A stretch of 64,000 nt of DNA from an uncultured Olsenella sp. Its GTDB lineage: Bacteria; Actinomycetota; Coriobacteriia; Coriobacteriales; Atopobiaceae. The stretch is from positions 1-64,000 of the forward strand of contig OMVJ01000003.1 in assembly GCA_900314495.1 (NCBI GenBank). The letters are read 5' to 3'. Below, piece by piece: positions 1-9,055 of the stretch; the first letter of the stretch is position 1; every line of letters starts with the position of its first letter. Both the position numbers and the translations under genes were made by a program. Under the pieces are notes generated by a model. The model was not told where the DNA came from and made no database searches. It was given only the letters and a program-made list of their open reading frames with translations.

Positions 1-564
1 CGCCGCTTCCTGCGCCCCATGATCGAGCTGCTCACGGGCATCCCGTCGGTCGTCTTCGGCCTCCTGGGCCTCTCGCTTGTGGTTCCCTTCATCCGCAACC
101 AGGGCGGCGGCACCGGCTACGGCATCCTTGCCGGCTCGCTGGTTCTGGCACTCATGATTCTTCCTACCGTCACCTCCCTGGCTGCTGACGCCATTGCCTC
201 CGTGCCCGAGTCCTACAAGGACGGCTCCTACGGCCTGGGCTGCACCCGCTGGCAGACCATCGTGCACGTCGTGATTCCGTCCGCCCTGCCCGGCATCCTG
301 ACCGCCGTCATCATGGGCATGTCCCGCTCCTTCGGCGAGGCACTGGCCGTCCAGATGGTCGTCGGCAACGCCGTGCAGATGCCGCAGAGCCTGATCACGC
401 CCGCCGCAACGCTCACGTCCGTCCTGACCATGGGCATGGGCAACGAGGCCATGGGCACCGTCTACAACGACGTCCTCTGGTCGCTGGCCATGGTGCTTCT
501 TGCCATGTCCCTGGTATTCATCCTCATCGTCCATCTCATCGGCAAGAAGGGGGCGGCTAAGTAA
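1..564 (+). CDS. pstC: Phosphate ABC transporter permease PstC (3' part)
   Basis: Membrane subunit of the high-affinity phosphate importer. The reading frame is open from base 1, so the N-terminal third or more lies outside the window. The visible 187 codons hold several hydrophobic spans and the EAA-type coupling loop GLGCTRWQTIVHVVIPSALPG, which docks on the ATPase. The stop codon is followed directly by the pstA start with no gap. Order pstC-pstA-pstB-pstB-phoU and similarity to PstA make PstC rather than another permease very likely. The phosphate-binding protein PstS is expected upstream of the window. Confidence 0.93.
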   Translation, partial: RRFLRPMIELLTGIPSVVFGLLGLSLVVPFIRNQGGGTGYGILAGSLVLALMILPTVTSLAADAIASVPESYKDGSYGLGCTRWQTIVHVVIPSALPGILTAVIMGMSRSFGEALAVQMVVGNAVQMPQSLITPAATLTSVLTMGMGNEAMGTVYNDVLWSLAMVLLAMSLVFILIVHLIGKKGAAK

Positions 565-1488
565 ATGGCTAACGCAAACGTCGACGAGCGCACCAAGTCC
601 GTCGGTCGCGCCCGCACCGGTGACCACATCGCAACCGGCATCCTCTGGGCCATCGCGATCTTCATCATCGCCATCGTCGCTATCTCCATTGGCTACATCG
701 TCATCTCCGGTATTGGCAAGGCCTTCGACCCTGCCTTCCTCACTGGCAAGCCCGAGCAGTTCAAGGAGGGAGGCGGCATTGGCCCCGAGCTCTTCAACTC
801 CTTCTACCTGCTGATCCTGACCCTGCTCATCTCGCTCCCCATCTCCCTTGGCGGCGCAATCTTCCTGACGCAGTACGCGCCTCCTGGAAGGGTCACCAGC
901 ATCGCTAAGACCGCCATCGAGACCCTGTCCTCGCTGCCTTCTATCGTCGTCGGCCTCTTCGGCATGTTGTTCTTCGTGCTTCGCTTTGGCTGGGGCTTCT
1001 CCATCCTCTCCGGCGCACTGGCACTCACGATGTTCAACATTCCTATTCTGGTCCGCACCATCCAGCAGGCCATCGAGCAGGTCCCGCGTGACCAGCGCGA
1101 CGCCGCAGTCGCCCTTGGTCTGACCCGCTGGGAGGCCACGGTCAACATCCTGCTGCCCAGGGCCATGCCCGCAATCATCACCGGCACCATCCTCTCCGCA
1201 GGCCGTGTCTTTGGTGAGGCAGCTGCACTCATCTACACCGCAGGCCAGTCGGCCCCCACGCTGAGCCTCCTGGCTCCCATCTGGAGCCCGTCGAACCCCT
1301 TCAACGTGTTCCGTCCGGCCGAGACACTCGCGGTCCACATCTGGAAGATCAACTCTGAGGGCGTAGTTCCCGACCTCACCGCTGTCTCCGCTGGCACCGC
1401 AGCAGTCCTGATGATTTGCATTCTTTTGTTCAACGTCCTGGCACGCATCGTTGGTCGTGCCCTTACGAGAAAGATGACGGCGGAATGA
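565..1488 (+). CDS. pstA: Phosphate ABC transporter permease PstA
   Basis: Second membrane subunit of the Pst phosphate importer, 307 residues, usual length. A short cytoplasmic N-terminus precedes a first membrane span at about residues 25-50, then further spans. The EAA coupling loop is seen as ALGLTRWEATVNILLPRAMP near residue 180. The gene starts at the base after the pstC stop and its stop overlaps the next start as ATGA, so it is translationally coupled on both sides within the pst operon. Confidence 0.95.
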   Translation: MANANVDERTKSVGRARTGDHIATGILWAIAIFIIAIVAISIGYIVISGIGKAFDPAFLTGKPEQFKEGGGIGPELFNSFYLLILTLLISLPISLGGAIFLTQYAPPGRVTSIAKTAIETLSSLPSIVVGLFGMLFFVLRFGWGFSILSGALALTMFNIPILVRTIQQAIEQVPRDQRDAAVALGLTRWEATVNILLPRAMPAIITGTILSAGRVFGEAAALIYTAGQSAPTLSLLAPIWSPSNPFNVFRPAETLAVHIWKINSEGVVPDLTAVSAGTAAVLMICILLFNVLARIVGRALTRKMTAE

Positions 1489-2300
1489 CGCAGACACAAA
1501 CTGGCACCGCGCCCGAAGTCGCGGCGTCCGCCACTCCCACGAGTGATGCGCTGCTGTACACGCGCAATGTCACCGTTGATTACGGCAAGCATCGCGCGCT
1601 CAAGGAGACCAACCTGGAGTTTGGCTCTGGCACGTGCACGGCTCTGATCGGTCCGTCCGGTTGCGGCAAGTCCACCTTCCTGCGCTGCCTCAACCTCATG
1701 AACCGCGAGATCGAGGGCTGCGTGGTTGGCGGAGAGATGTTCTACCACGGGGAAGAGTACAACCAGTCCAAGTACGATACTTACTCGCTTCGCAAGAGTA
1801 TCGGCATGGTCTTCCAGCAGCCCAACCCCTTCCACAAGTCCATTTACGAGAACGTCGCCTTTGCGCCCAAGAAGCATGGCAACACCAACAAGGCAGCCCT
1901 GGACCAGCTGGTCGAGGAGAGCCTGAAGGCCGCCGCCATCTGGGACGAGGTCAAGGACAAGCTCCACGACTCCGCCTACGCGCTCTCCGGTGGTCAGCAG
2001 CAGCGTCTGTGCATTGCTCGTACCCTGGCCATGCACCCCGACGTCGTCCTCATGGACGAGCCCTGCTCCGCACTTGACCCCATCGCCACCCTCGCCATCG
2101 AGGAGACCATCCGCGACATGGCGGACAAGGGCATCTGCGTAATCATCGTTACGCACAACATGGAGCAGGCCGGCCGTGTGTCCGACAAGACCGCGTTCTT
2201 CCTGCTGGGAGAGATGGTCGAGTTCGGCGACACCGATCAGATCTTCAACCGTCCGAAGGACAAGCGTCTTGAGGACTACCTCACGGGAAGGTTCGGATAA
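1485..2300 (+). CDS. pstB: Phosphate ABC transporter ATPase PstB (copy 1)
   Basis: ATP-binding subunit of the phosphate importer, 271 residues. Walker [10 protein letters not shown] is at about residues 55-63, the PstB-typical QQPNPF Q-loop follows, signature LSGGQQQRL is near residue 167 and Walker B VVLMDEP near 187, followed by SALDP. I chose ATG 1485 because it overlaps the pstA stop as ATGA; an upstream in-frame ATG at 1416 would run through pstA. The first 25 or so residues are a low-complexity Thr/Ala extension. A second PstB follows immediately; the two differ in sequence, so this is an old duplication, and both keep all catalytic motifs. Confidence 0.94.
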   Translation: MTQTQTGTAPEVAASATPTSDALLYTRNVTVDYGKHRALKETNLEFGSGTCTALIGPSGCGKSTFLRCLNLMNREIEGCVVGGEMFYHGEEYNQSKYDTYSLRKSIGMVFQQPNPFHKSIYENVAFAPKKHGNTNKAALDQLVEESLKAAAIWDEVKDKLHDSAYALSGGQQQRLCIARTLAMHPDVVLMDEPCSALDPIATLAIEETIRDMADKGICVIIVTHNMEQAGRVSDKTAFFLLGEMVEFGDTDQIFNRPKDKRLEDYLTGRFG

Positions 2301-3049
2301 TGTCCATAGGTATGTCGGTGGAGGACGTCAACCTCTGGTATGGTGACCACCAGGCCCTCCACAACGTTTCGCTCACCTGCCCGGCCGGCGAGGTCACCGC
2401 TTTCATCGGCCCTTCCGGCTGCGGCAAGTCCACGCTCCTGCGCTGCCTGAACCGCATGAACGACCGCATTGAGGTCTGCCGCGTCGAGGGCACCATCAAG
2501 CTGGGTGACGAGAACATCCAGGACATGGACGTCTACGCCCTGCGCAGGCGCGTCGGCATGGTGTTCCAGCGCCCCAACCCGTTCCCGCTGTCCATCTATG
2601 ACAACGTGACCTACGGCATGAGGCGCCAGGGTCACCCCAGCAAGGAGCTCATGGACGAGACCGTGGAGAGCACCCTCAAGGTGGTCGGCCTGTGGGACGA
2701 GGTCAGCAGCAAGCTGAAGTCCTCTGGCCTCTCCCTCTCCGGCGGCCAGGCCCAGCGCCTGTGCATCGCCCGCGCCCTCGCGGTGAAGCCCGACGTCCTG
2801 CTGATGGACGAGCCCACCAGTGCACTGGACCCCATTTCCACCGGTATGGTGGAGGAGCTTACGTGCAACATTGCTGACACCTGCACCGTTGCTATCGTTA
2901 CGCACAACATGCAGCAGGCAACGCGCGTCTCCACGCACACTGCCTTCTTCTACCTGGGCGAGCTGATCGAGTACGGCCCCACGGCCGAGCTCTTCTCCAA
3001 CCCCAAGGACAAGCGCACGGAAGACTACCTGACGGGAAGGTTTGGTTAA
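2300..3049 (+). CDS. pstB: Phosphate ABC transporter ATPase PstB (copy 2)
   Basis: Second ATPase of the Pst system, 249 residues, the standard PstB length without the N-terminal extension of copy 1. Walker [10 protein letters not shown] sits at about residues 36-44, Q-loop QRPNPF, signature LSGGQAQRL near 147 and Walker [14 protein letters not shown] near 167. The start codon shares one base with the stop of copy 1 (TAATG). ATG at 2312 is an alternative start. Two PstB ATPases could form a heterodimer or alternate; the sequence does not say which. Confidence 0.94.
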   Translation: MSIGMSVEDVNLWYGDHQALHNVSLTCPAGEVTAFIGPSGCGKSTLLRCLNRMNDRIEVCRVEGTIKLGDENIQDMDVYALRRRVGMVFQRPNPFPLSIYDNVTYGMRRQGHPSKELMDETVESTLKVVGLWDEVSSKLKSSGLSLSGGQAQRLCIARALAVKPDVLLMDEPTSALDPISTGMVEELTCNIADTCTVAIVTHNMQQATRVSTHTAFFYLGELIEYGPTAELFSNPKDKRTEDYLTGRFG

Positions 3050-3052
3050 AGA

Positions 3053-3727
3053 ATGAAGACCAGAAGCTCTTATCGCAAGCAGCTCGAGAGGCTCGAGGCT
3101 CACGTGCAGGCACTAGGCCAGGGCGTCGTGGACGACGTCCGCGACACCGGCTTTGCCATTGCCGAGGGCAACACCAGCGCTGCTGAGGAGGTCATCGAGG
3201 GCCACCGCGCCTCCGAGCGCCTGCACCGCACCATCGAGGACGCCTGCATGAACATGATGCTGCTGCAGTCCCCGGTTGCCAGCGACCTTCGCCTGATCAC
3301 CGCCACGTTCCGCGTGATCGGTGACCTAGCGCGCATTGACGAGATGGCCTACGAGACCGCCCTGCTCACCCAGGAGATCGACCTCGGCGCCAACGAGAAG
3401 CTGGCACGCGACCTGGGCGACATGTCCCAGCGCGCGGCCGAGATGGTGGAGAAGGCCTGCGATGCCTTCGACGACGTGGACGTTGACGCCGCCAACCAGG
3501 TCTTCCCGCTGGACGACAACGTGGACGCCCTGTACGACAAGGTCAAGGCCGAGGTCGTCGAGCTGCTCCGCAACGGTGAGGAGCCCGTCACGATTGCTCC
3601 CGAGGTGCTGAGCGTTGCCAAGTACTACGAGCGCATGGGCGACCACGCCCAGAGCATTGCCGACTGGGGCATCTTCCGCGCCACCGGCGAGTTCCGTGGC
3701 CGCGCCCTTGGCGAGGACGCCAAGTAG
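3053..3727 (+). CDS. phoU: Phosphate signalling regulator PhoU
   Basis: Cytoplasmic all-helical regulator that links the Pst importer to the PhoR-type kinase and represses phosphate uptake when phosphate is plentiful. It is 224 residues, the family norm. Two PhoU three-helix repeats are visible, each with the acidic metal-binding E/DxxxD pattern (for example RVIGDLARIDEMAYE and YYERMGDHAQSIADW). It lies 3 bases after pstB and before a two-component pair, the classical order. Confidence 0.93.
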   Translation: MKTRSSYRKQLERLEAHVQALGQGVVDDVRDTGFAIAEGNTSAAEEVIEGHRASERLHRTIEDACMNMMLLQSPVASDLRLITATFRVIGDLARIDEMAYETALLTQEIDLGANEKLARDLGDMSQRAAEMVEKACDAFDDVDVDAANQVFPLDDNVDALYDKVKAEVVELLRNGEEPVTIAPEVLSVAKYYERMGDHAQSIADWGIFRATGEFRGRALGEDAK

Positions 3728-3928
3728 GTTGGCCAACGCATAGGTCCCTTGTAAGGGGACTGTCATTTGTGTTAAGTGCACGCACCGCGCTTGGCCATTT
3801 GGCTGGGCGCGGTGCTTACAATGAAGGGAGCTTTCATGCCGGGCGAGCACCAGGGCGACGTCGGCACGCTGGAGTCGAGGAGTGTTCCTGACGGGAGCGT
3901 GGCGACGACTGCCACGCGAGGAGGGGAC

Positions 3929-4606
3929 ATGGTCTACTACGTCGAGGACGACGACAACATACGCGAGCTTACCGTGTATGCGCTCACGCAGGCGGGCATA
4001 GAGGCAAAGGGCCTGCGCGATGACGTTGAGTTCCGCGCCGCGTGCGAGCGCAGGGTGCCGGACGCCATTCTCCTGGACATCATGCTGCCGGGCACGGACG
4101 GCCTGCAGATCCTGCACCGCATACGGCACACGCCCAACCTGTGCAAGATTCCCGTCATGATGCTGACTGCCAAGGACACGGAGCTGGACACGGTCCGCGC
4201 CCTGGATGACGGTGCGGACGACTACCTTGCCAAGCCCTTTGGCATGATGGAGATGGTCTCGCGCGTTCGCGCGCTGCTGCGCAGGTCGCGCATAGAGCCT
4301 CCCGACACCGAGCCCAGCGTCCTCATGGTGGGTCCGGTGGAACTGTGGCCAAGCCGCCGCGAGGCCACGGTGGACGGCAGGGAGCTGACGCTCACCATGC
4401 GCGAGTTCGACCTGCTGGAGTTCCTCATGCGCACGCCGGGCGAGGTCTTCTCGCGCGAGGTGCTGCTGCAGCGCGTGTGGGGTTGGGACTTCGACGGCGG
4501 CTCCCGTACGGTGGACGTGCACGTGCAGCAGCTACGCTCCAAGCTGGGCGTGCACTCTGACCTCATCGAGACGGTCCGCGGCGTCGGCTACAGGCTCAGG
4601 GGATAG
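3929..4606 (+). CDS. OmpR/PhoB-family response regulator
   Basis: Transcription factor with a receiver domain and a winged-helix DNA-binding domain, 225 residues from this start. The phosphate-accepting Asp is at residue 50 (LLDIMLPG), with the conserved Thr at 80 and Lys at 102 (LAKPFG). The C-terminal half ends in a typical wing (ETVRGVGYRLRG). Because it follows phoU it is probably PhoB-like and controls the phosphate regulon. ATG 3929 has an AGGAGGGG site just upstream and gives the family length. ATG 3836, preceded by AAGGGAG, would add 31 residues and cannot be excluded. Confidence 0.9.
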   Translation: MVYYVEDDDNIRELTVYALTQAGIEAKGLRDDVEFRAACERRVPDAILLDIMLPGTDGLQILHRIRHTPNLCKIPVMMLTAKDTELDTVRALDDGADDYLAKPFGMMEMVSRVRALLRRSRIEPPDTEPSVLMVGPVELWPSRREATVDGRELTLTMREFDLLEFLMRTPGEVFSREVLLQRVWGWDFDGGSRTVDVHVQQLRSKLGVHSDLIETVRGVGYRLRG

Positions 4607-4608
4607 GC

Positions 4609-6045
4609 ATGGCCGAGAAGGACTCGTCCGTCGCGTCGCTCCAGCGTCGAATGTTCGAGGCGCTAACGCTCGTCTCGGTGCTGGCGGCGATAGTCTCCGT
4701 CGTGGCCGCGACGTTTGTCTTCCGGTCCTCCATTGTGGCGGACGCCCACGTGCAGCTGGCCCGCGAGTGCGCGGTGGTCGGGTCCCTGGTGGAGGAGTCT
4801 GCGGACCCGGTGGCGTCGCTGTCTGCCCTTGACTTCGGGGACGCCCGCGTGACGCTGATCGCGGCAGACGGAACGGTCGTCTTTGACAACAAGGTCGCCA
4901 TCCACCAGCTCTCCAACCATTCCGACCGTCCGGAGGTGGAGCAGGCGCAGCGGAACGGCACGGGCGCGTCCGAGAGGCAAAGCCAGACCCTGGGCTTCGT
5001 GTCCATTTACGAGGCGGTGCGCCTGGACGACGGGCGAGTGCTGAGAATTGCGGAGGACCGCGCCGGCGTGCTGGCGCTTTTGTGGTCATCTGTTGGCATG
5101 GTGTTCGCGGTGCTGGCCTCAATGATCGTCCTCAGCTGGTTTGCCTCCAGGGCGCTTGCGCGGCGGCTGGTGCGGCCCATTCTGGAGATTGATCCCACAG
5201 AGCCTGACGCGGAGGCGCCGTACAGGGAGCTTGCGCCCCTGGTCTCGCACCTGAAGACGCAGAACGCCCAGCTTGAGGACCAGATGGAGCGCCTGCGCGA
5301 CGCGGACGCGGTGCGCCAGGAGTTCACCTCCAACGTGACGCACGAGCTCAAGACGCCCATCGCCTCCATCATGGGCGCGTCCGAGCTCATTCGCGACGGC
5401 ATCGTGAGGCCAGACGACATCCCTGACTTCGCAGCCCGCATCTATGGGGACGCTCGGCGCCTCTCGGCGCTGGTCTCGGACATCCTCACCCTGTCCAAGC
5501 TGGACGAGACGGAGCGTTCGCGTGACCGCGGCCTGCTGGGCCAGGCCCAGAAGTGCGACCTCTTCATGACGGCGCGCGACGCGTGCGACCGCTTGGGGGA
5601 CCGTGCGCAGGCCGGCCGCGTCATGCTGACGCTTGATGGTGACGTGGTGGCGGTGCGGGGGTACCCGCGCCTCCTGGACGAGCTTGTTGGCAACCTGATC
5701 GACAACGCCATTCGCTACAACGTGATGGGCGGGTCCGTCGCGGTCACCGTTGGGACCAAGCCCGGCGGGGCTCCCTTCGTGCGCGTGAAGGACACTGGAG
5801 TGGGCATTCCGGAGGAGGACCAGCAGAAGGTGTTCGAGCGGTTCTACCGGGTGGACAAGAGCCGTTCGCGCGCCAGCGGCGGCACCGGCCTGGGCCTGGC
5901 CATTGTGAAGCACGCGGCAAAGGTGCACGGGGCCACCATCAACATGCAGAGCACCTTCGGCAAGGGCACCACCATAGAGGTCACCTTCCCGCCCTACGTC
6001 GAGGCGCCGAGCGCGGAAGAGCTGGAAGAGTCGCTGCGCAACTAG
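4609..6045 (+). CDS. PhoR-like sensor histidine kinase
   Basis: Membrane sensor kinase, 478 residues, partner of the regulator two bases upstream. A first membrane span lies at about residues 20-42, an extracytoplasmic sensor segment follows, a second span is at about 155-180, then the HisKA dimerisation helix with His245 in VTHELKTPIAS. The ATPase domain shows the N box LIDNAIRYN (about 364), G1 DTGVGIP and G2 GGTGLGLAI. Its place after pst-phoU suggests phosphate-limitation sensing with the PhoU-Pst complex. This is inferred from context. Confidence 0.92.
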   Translation: MAEKDSSVASLQRRMFEALTLVSVLAAIVSVVAATFVFRSSIVADAHVQLARECAVVGSLVEESADPVASLSALDFGDARVTLIAADGTVVFDNKVAIHQLSNHSDRPEVEQAQRNGTGASERQSQTLGFVSIYEAVRLDDGRVLRIAEDRAGVLALLWSSVGMVFAVLASMIVLSWFASRALARRLVRPILEIDPTEPDAEAPYRELAPLVSHLKTQNAQLEDQMERLRDADAVRQEFTSNVTHELKTPIASIMGASELIRDGIVRPDDIPDFAARIYGDARRLSALVSDILTLSKLDETERSRDRGLLGQAQKCDLFMTARDACDRLGDRAQAGRVMLTLDGDVVAVRGYPRLLDELVGNLIDNAIRYNVMGGSVAVTVGTKPGGAPFVRVKDTGVGIPEEDQQKVFERFYRVDKSRSRASGGTGLGLAIVKHAAKVHGATINMQSTFGKGTTIEVTFPPYVEAPSAEELEESLRN

Positions 6046-6080
6046 CGCTGCCGGAGCGTGTTGGCACGCGGGCGGTGCCG

Positions 6081-6197
6081 CTACTTCCCTCGGCGAATCT
6101 GCACGTAGGACGTGAGGCCTATGGCCCCGATGACGGCAAAAAAGATGCCAGTTGCGACTAGGCTCTTCACGACGTCCGCCATAAGGATGTCCTGCAT
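6081..6197 (-). CDS. Small membrane protein, 38 residues
   Basis: A 38-codon gene on the minus strand with one predicted membrane helix (residues about 10-30, VVKSLVATGIFFAVIGAIG) and a basic end IRRGK. The start ATG at 6197 has GGGAG eight bases upstream; a longer frame to 6302 has no such site. It sits convergent to the sensor kinase and near the PiT phosphate transporter. I do not recognise the family. The clean site, helix and charged tail argue for a real peptide, but a protein this short is uncertain. Confidence 0.5.
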   Translation of the reverse strand: MQDILMADVVKSLVATGIFFAVIGAIGLTSYVQIRRGK

Positions 6198-6218
6198 GGC
6201 TGCTCCCCTCAGGCTTAT

Positions 6219-6257
6219 GGGAGGCGCCCCCGAGTGGGGTGCCTCCCTTCTTGTTTT
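6219..6257 (+). terminator. Rho-independent terminator after the pst/two-component operon
   Basis: Stem GGGAGGCGCCCC pairs with GGGGTGCCTCCC over a short loop and is followed by TTCTTGTTTTT. It reads rightward and would end transcripts from the sensor kinase operon. It also lies in the leader side of the minus-strand small gene. Confidence 0.75.
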
Positions 6258-6574
6258 TGACGCTAAGGGCCGCATGTCATGTGTGTGTAAGGTGTTCGTC
6301 ACGGTTGGGCGGATGCAGCCCCGGGCGCATGGAGCGCGGCTTGGATGGCAGATTTAGCCGTTCGCAGGCCCAACGAAGCCGCTGCCAGGCGCTGAGCAGG
6401 CTTCAGACGGCAGCGTGTGTAATGAAAACGTAAGCCCCGTGTAATCTGCACGTTTGGCAAACCGCAGTAATGCAAAATCATATGAGGTCCAGCAAGATTC
6501 CCGGGCAAGTCCAGGCTCGCTGGAGGGCAGCCGCCGGCACCGGCCGGCGGGAAACCGAGTGAAAGGTCGCTTTT
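6258..6574. other. Intergenic leader of the PiT transporter gene
   Basis: About 320 bases without a convincing gene. A GC hairpin (CCGCCGG with CCGGCGG) lies at about 6530-6550, shortly before the transporter start, and the part at 6410-6485 is AT-richer and probably holds the promoter. No clear PhoB box was found by eye. Confidence 0.4.
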
Positions 6575-7624
6575 GTGATCAGCTTCTCTCAGTTCCTCGT
6601 CATGGTCAGTCAGAACCCCTTCCTCGCCATCGTGATTGCGCTCGTCTTGGGCACCATCTTCGTGAACGGCGCGACCGACGCGGCAAACGCCATTGCCGAG
6701 CCCGTGGGAACGCGGTCCATTGGGGTCAACGCCGCCATTGCCATGAGCGTGGTGTGCAACTTCGTGGGCCTTGTTGCCATGACCTTCGTCTCCACCGCGG
6801 TGGCGGACACCGTCAGCGGCATGGTGGACTTTGGCGGAGACACCCATGCCGCCCTCATAGCTCTTGCCGCCGCAACGGTGGGCATCGTAGCGTGGGGCGT
6901 GGGTGCCTGGATCTTCGGCATCCCCACGTCCGAGAGCCACGCCCTCATAGCGGGCCTCACCGGCGGCGCCATGGCCGTCTCCGGCGGCCTGGGCGGCGTG
7001 AACGTGGGGGAGTGGATGAAGGTCATCTACGGTCTGGTGCTCTCAACCGTACTTGGCTACGCGGCTGGTTGGGGCATTGCCAAGGTAATACCGGTTCTGT
7101 GCAAGAACGCGAACAGGCGCCGCGCCAACGACTTCTTCGGCCGCATGCAGGTTGTGGGTGCCGCCGGCGTGGCCCTCATGCACGGCGCCCAGGACGGCCA
7201 GAAGTTCATGTCCACCGCCATGCTGGCCGTGGCGCTCTCGCAGGGGCTGGGTGCCGCGGACATGGGCGGCTTCCCCCTTTGGATCGAGGTCATGTGCGCC
7301 GGCTGCATGGCCTTCGGCACCGCAATGGGCGGCAAGAAGATCATCAAGAAGGTGGGCATGGAGATGGTGCAGATGGAGAAGTACCAAGGCTTCGCCGCCT
7401 CGCTCTCTGCCACGGTCTCGCTGCTCATAGCCACACTGACGGGCCTGCCCGTCTCCACCACGCACACCAAGACGGCCGCCATCATGGGCGCCGGCGCCGC
7501 CAAGAACAGGCACGGCGTCAAGTGGGACATCGTGAAGGACATGGTCCTCACCTGGGTCTTCACCTTCCCGGGTTGCGGCCTCATCGGGTACGTGCTGGCT
7601 CGCCTCTTCCTCATCTGGTTCTAG
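6575..7624 (+). CDS. Inorganic phosphate transporter, PiT family
   Basis: Low-affinity, cation-coupled phosphate permease of the cytoplasmic membrane, 349 residues with about ten hydrophobic spans. Both halves carry the PiT signature: VNGATDAANAIAEPVGTRS near the N-terminus and GAQDGQKFMS in the second half; a further hallmark is LPVSTTHT near residue 290. The start is GTG 6575 with GAAAGG upstream. It complements the high-affinity Pst system encoded just before it. No PhoU-like partner adjoins it. Confidence 0.92.
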   Translation: MISFSQFLVMVSQNPFLAIVIALVLGTIFVNGATDAANAIAEPVGTRSIGVNAAIAMSVVCNFVGLVAMTFVSTAVADTVSGMVDFGGDTHAALIALAAATVGIVAWGVGAWIFGIPTSESHALIAGLTGGAMAVSGGLGGVNVGEWMKVIYGLVLSTVLGYAAGWGIAKVIPVLCKNANRRRANDFFGRMQVVGAAGVALMHGAQDGQKFMSTAMLAVALSQGLGAADMGGFPLWIEVMCAGCMAFGTAMGGKKIIKKVGMEMVQMEKYQGFAASLSATVSLLIATLTGLPVSTTHTKTAAIMGAGAAKNRHGVKWDIVKDMVLTWVFTFPGCGLIGYVLARLFLIWF

Positions 7625-7705
7625 TGGGCAGCCGCCTGCGAGCGGTGTCTGGGCCTCGGTGGGCGTATACTCTTTCGGGCAAGGTTATGCTCGGAAGGAG
7701 TATTC

Positions 7706-9025
7706 ATGGCACAGCACATCCAGGGCACGGAGGACCTCTTTGGCGGGTACATGCGTGCCTGGCAGCATATGCAGGACGTGGCGCGCGACCTCTTTGGCGC
7801 CTATGGGTTCGACATGATAGAGACGCCCGCCATCGAGCAGGTGTCCACGTTCGTGCACGGCATCGGCGAGTCAACGGACGTCGTCCGCAAGGAGATGTTC
7901 CGCGTCTTCAGCGGCGCCCTCATGGAGCGCCTGCTGCAGAGCGGCAGCGAGTCCTCCCTCAAGGCCAAGCAGCGCCTGGCCCTGCGGCCTGAGGGCACGG
8001 CTGGTGTGGTGCGTGCCGCGGTGGAGAACAACCTGGTGCCGCAGGGCGGCGCGCCGGTGAAGGTCTGGTATGCGGAGGCCATGTTCCGCGGCGAGCGCCC
8101 CCAAAAGGGCCGCCTGCGCCAGTTCCACCAGGTGGGCGTGGAGTGGCTGGGCGCCAGCGACCCCGCCTCCGACGCCGAATGCATCATCATGCTCATGGAG
8201 TTCTACCGGCGCGTTGGCTTTGACCCCAGCAAGCTCACCCTGCGCATCAACTCCATGGGGGACGCCAACTGCCGTCCCGCCTACCGCCAGAAGGTCCGCC
8301 AGTTCATCCTGGACCACAAGGACGAGATGTGCGAGGACTGCCTGGAGCGGGCAGAGATCAACCCCCTGCGCAGCTTCGACTGCAAGAACGACCACTGCCG
8401 CCAGGTCATGGCCGGGGCGCCCCTGGTGACGGACAACCTGTGCGATGACTGCCGCGAGCACTACGCCAAGGTCAAGCAGTACCTGGACGAGGCCGGCATC
8501 TCCTACATTGAGGACCCCACGCTTGTCCGTGGCCTGGACTACTACATGCGCACCGTGTTCGAGGTGGAGGTGGAGGGCTCCGGCGTCGGCGCCATTGGCG
8601 GCGGCGGCCGCTACGACGGCCTCATGGAGCTGGAGGGTGGCAAGCCCACCCCGGGCTTGGGCTTCGCCGTTGGCTTCGAGCGCATGTACCTTGCCCTGCA
8701 GGAGCTGGGCGTGGACCTTGCCGGCCAGGAGCCTCCCTGCGTGTACGTTGCCTGCACGCCGGAGGAGCGCGACGAGGTCTTCTCCGCCACGCTGGCGCTG
8801 CGCCAGGCGGGCGTCAGGGCCGAGGCCGACTACCAGGGCCGCTCGCTCAAGAGCCAGTTCAAGCAGGCCGACAAGCACCACGCCTGCCTGTGCGTTGTTC
8901 TGGGGCCGGACGAGGTTGCCGCCGGCAAGGCGACGCTGCGTGACATGTCCACGCACGAGCAGGTGCAGGTTCCCCTGTCGGAGCTTGTGAACCAGGTGTG
9001 CGAGCGCGTGTCACAGAAGCACTAG
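7706..9025 (+). CDS. hisS: Histidyl-tRNA synthetase
   Basis: Class II synthetase that charges tRNA-His, 439 residues. Visible are the N-terminal KG/QGT motif (IQGTEDLFG), motif 2 region FRGERPQKGRLRQFHQVGVE, the histidine-binding LVRGLDYYMRTVFEV and GIGGGGRYDGL-type loop (AIGGGGRYDGL), and motif 3 GLGFAVGFERM, followed by the anticodon-binding domain. GGAAGGAG lies six bases before the ATG. A cysteine-rich segment around residues 210-250 has zinc-ligand-like spacing. The RluA-type gene downstream starts within 31 bases, so the two are probably cotranscribed. Confidence 0.97.
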   Translation: MAQHIQGTEDLFGGYMRAWQHMQDVARDLFGAYGFDMIETPAIEQVSTFVHGIGESTDVVRKEMFRVFSGALMERLLQSGSESSLKAKQRLALRPEGTAGVVRAAVENNLVPQGGAPVKVWYAEAMFRGERPQKGRLRQFHQVGVEWLGASDPASDAECIIMLMEFYRRVGFDPSKLTLRINSMGDANCRPAYRQKVRQFILDHKDEMCEDCLERAEINPLRSFDCKNDHCRQVMAGAPLVTDNLCDDCREHYAKVKQYLDEAGISYIEDPTLVRGLDYYMRTVFEVEVEGSGVGAIGGGGRYDGLMELEGGKPTPGLGFAVGFERMYLALQELGVDLAGQEPPCVYVACTPEERDEVFSATLALRQAGVRAEADYQGRSLKSQFKQADKHHACLCVVLGPDEVAAGKATLRDMSTHEQVQVPLSELVNQVCERVSQKH

Positions 9026-9055
9026 GCCTTGGCGGCATCCTGCGAGGTGGCTGCC

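Noticed and set aside
3728-3930. A terminator and tRNA-like fold between phoU and the response regulator
   Set aside because: GTCCCTT faces AAGGGGAC with a bulge and no T-run follows; no tRNA arms could be drawn. The gap may simply hold a promoter.
6454-7992. A 512-codon frame overlapping the PiT transporter
   Set aside because: It has Arg/Gly/His-rich composition and covers the transporter in another frame; the PiT motifs are unambiguous.
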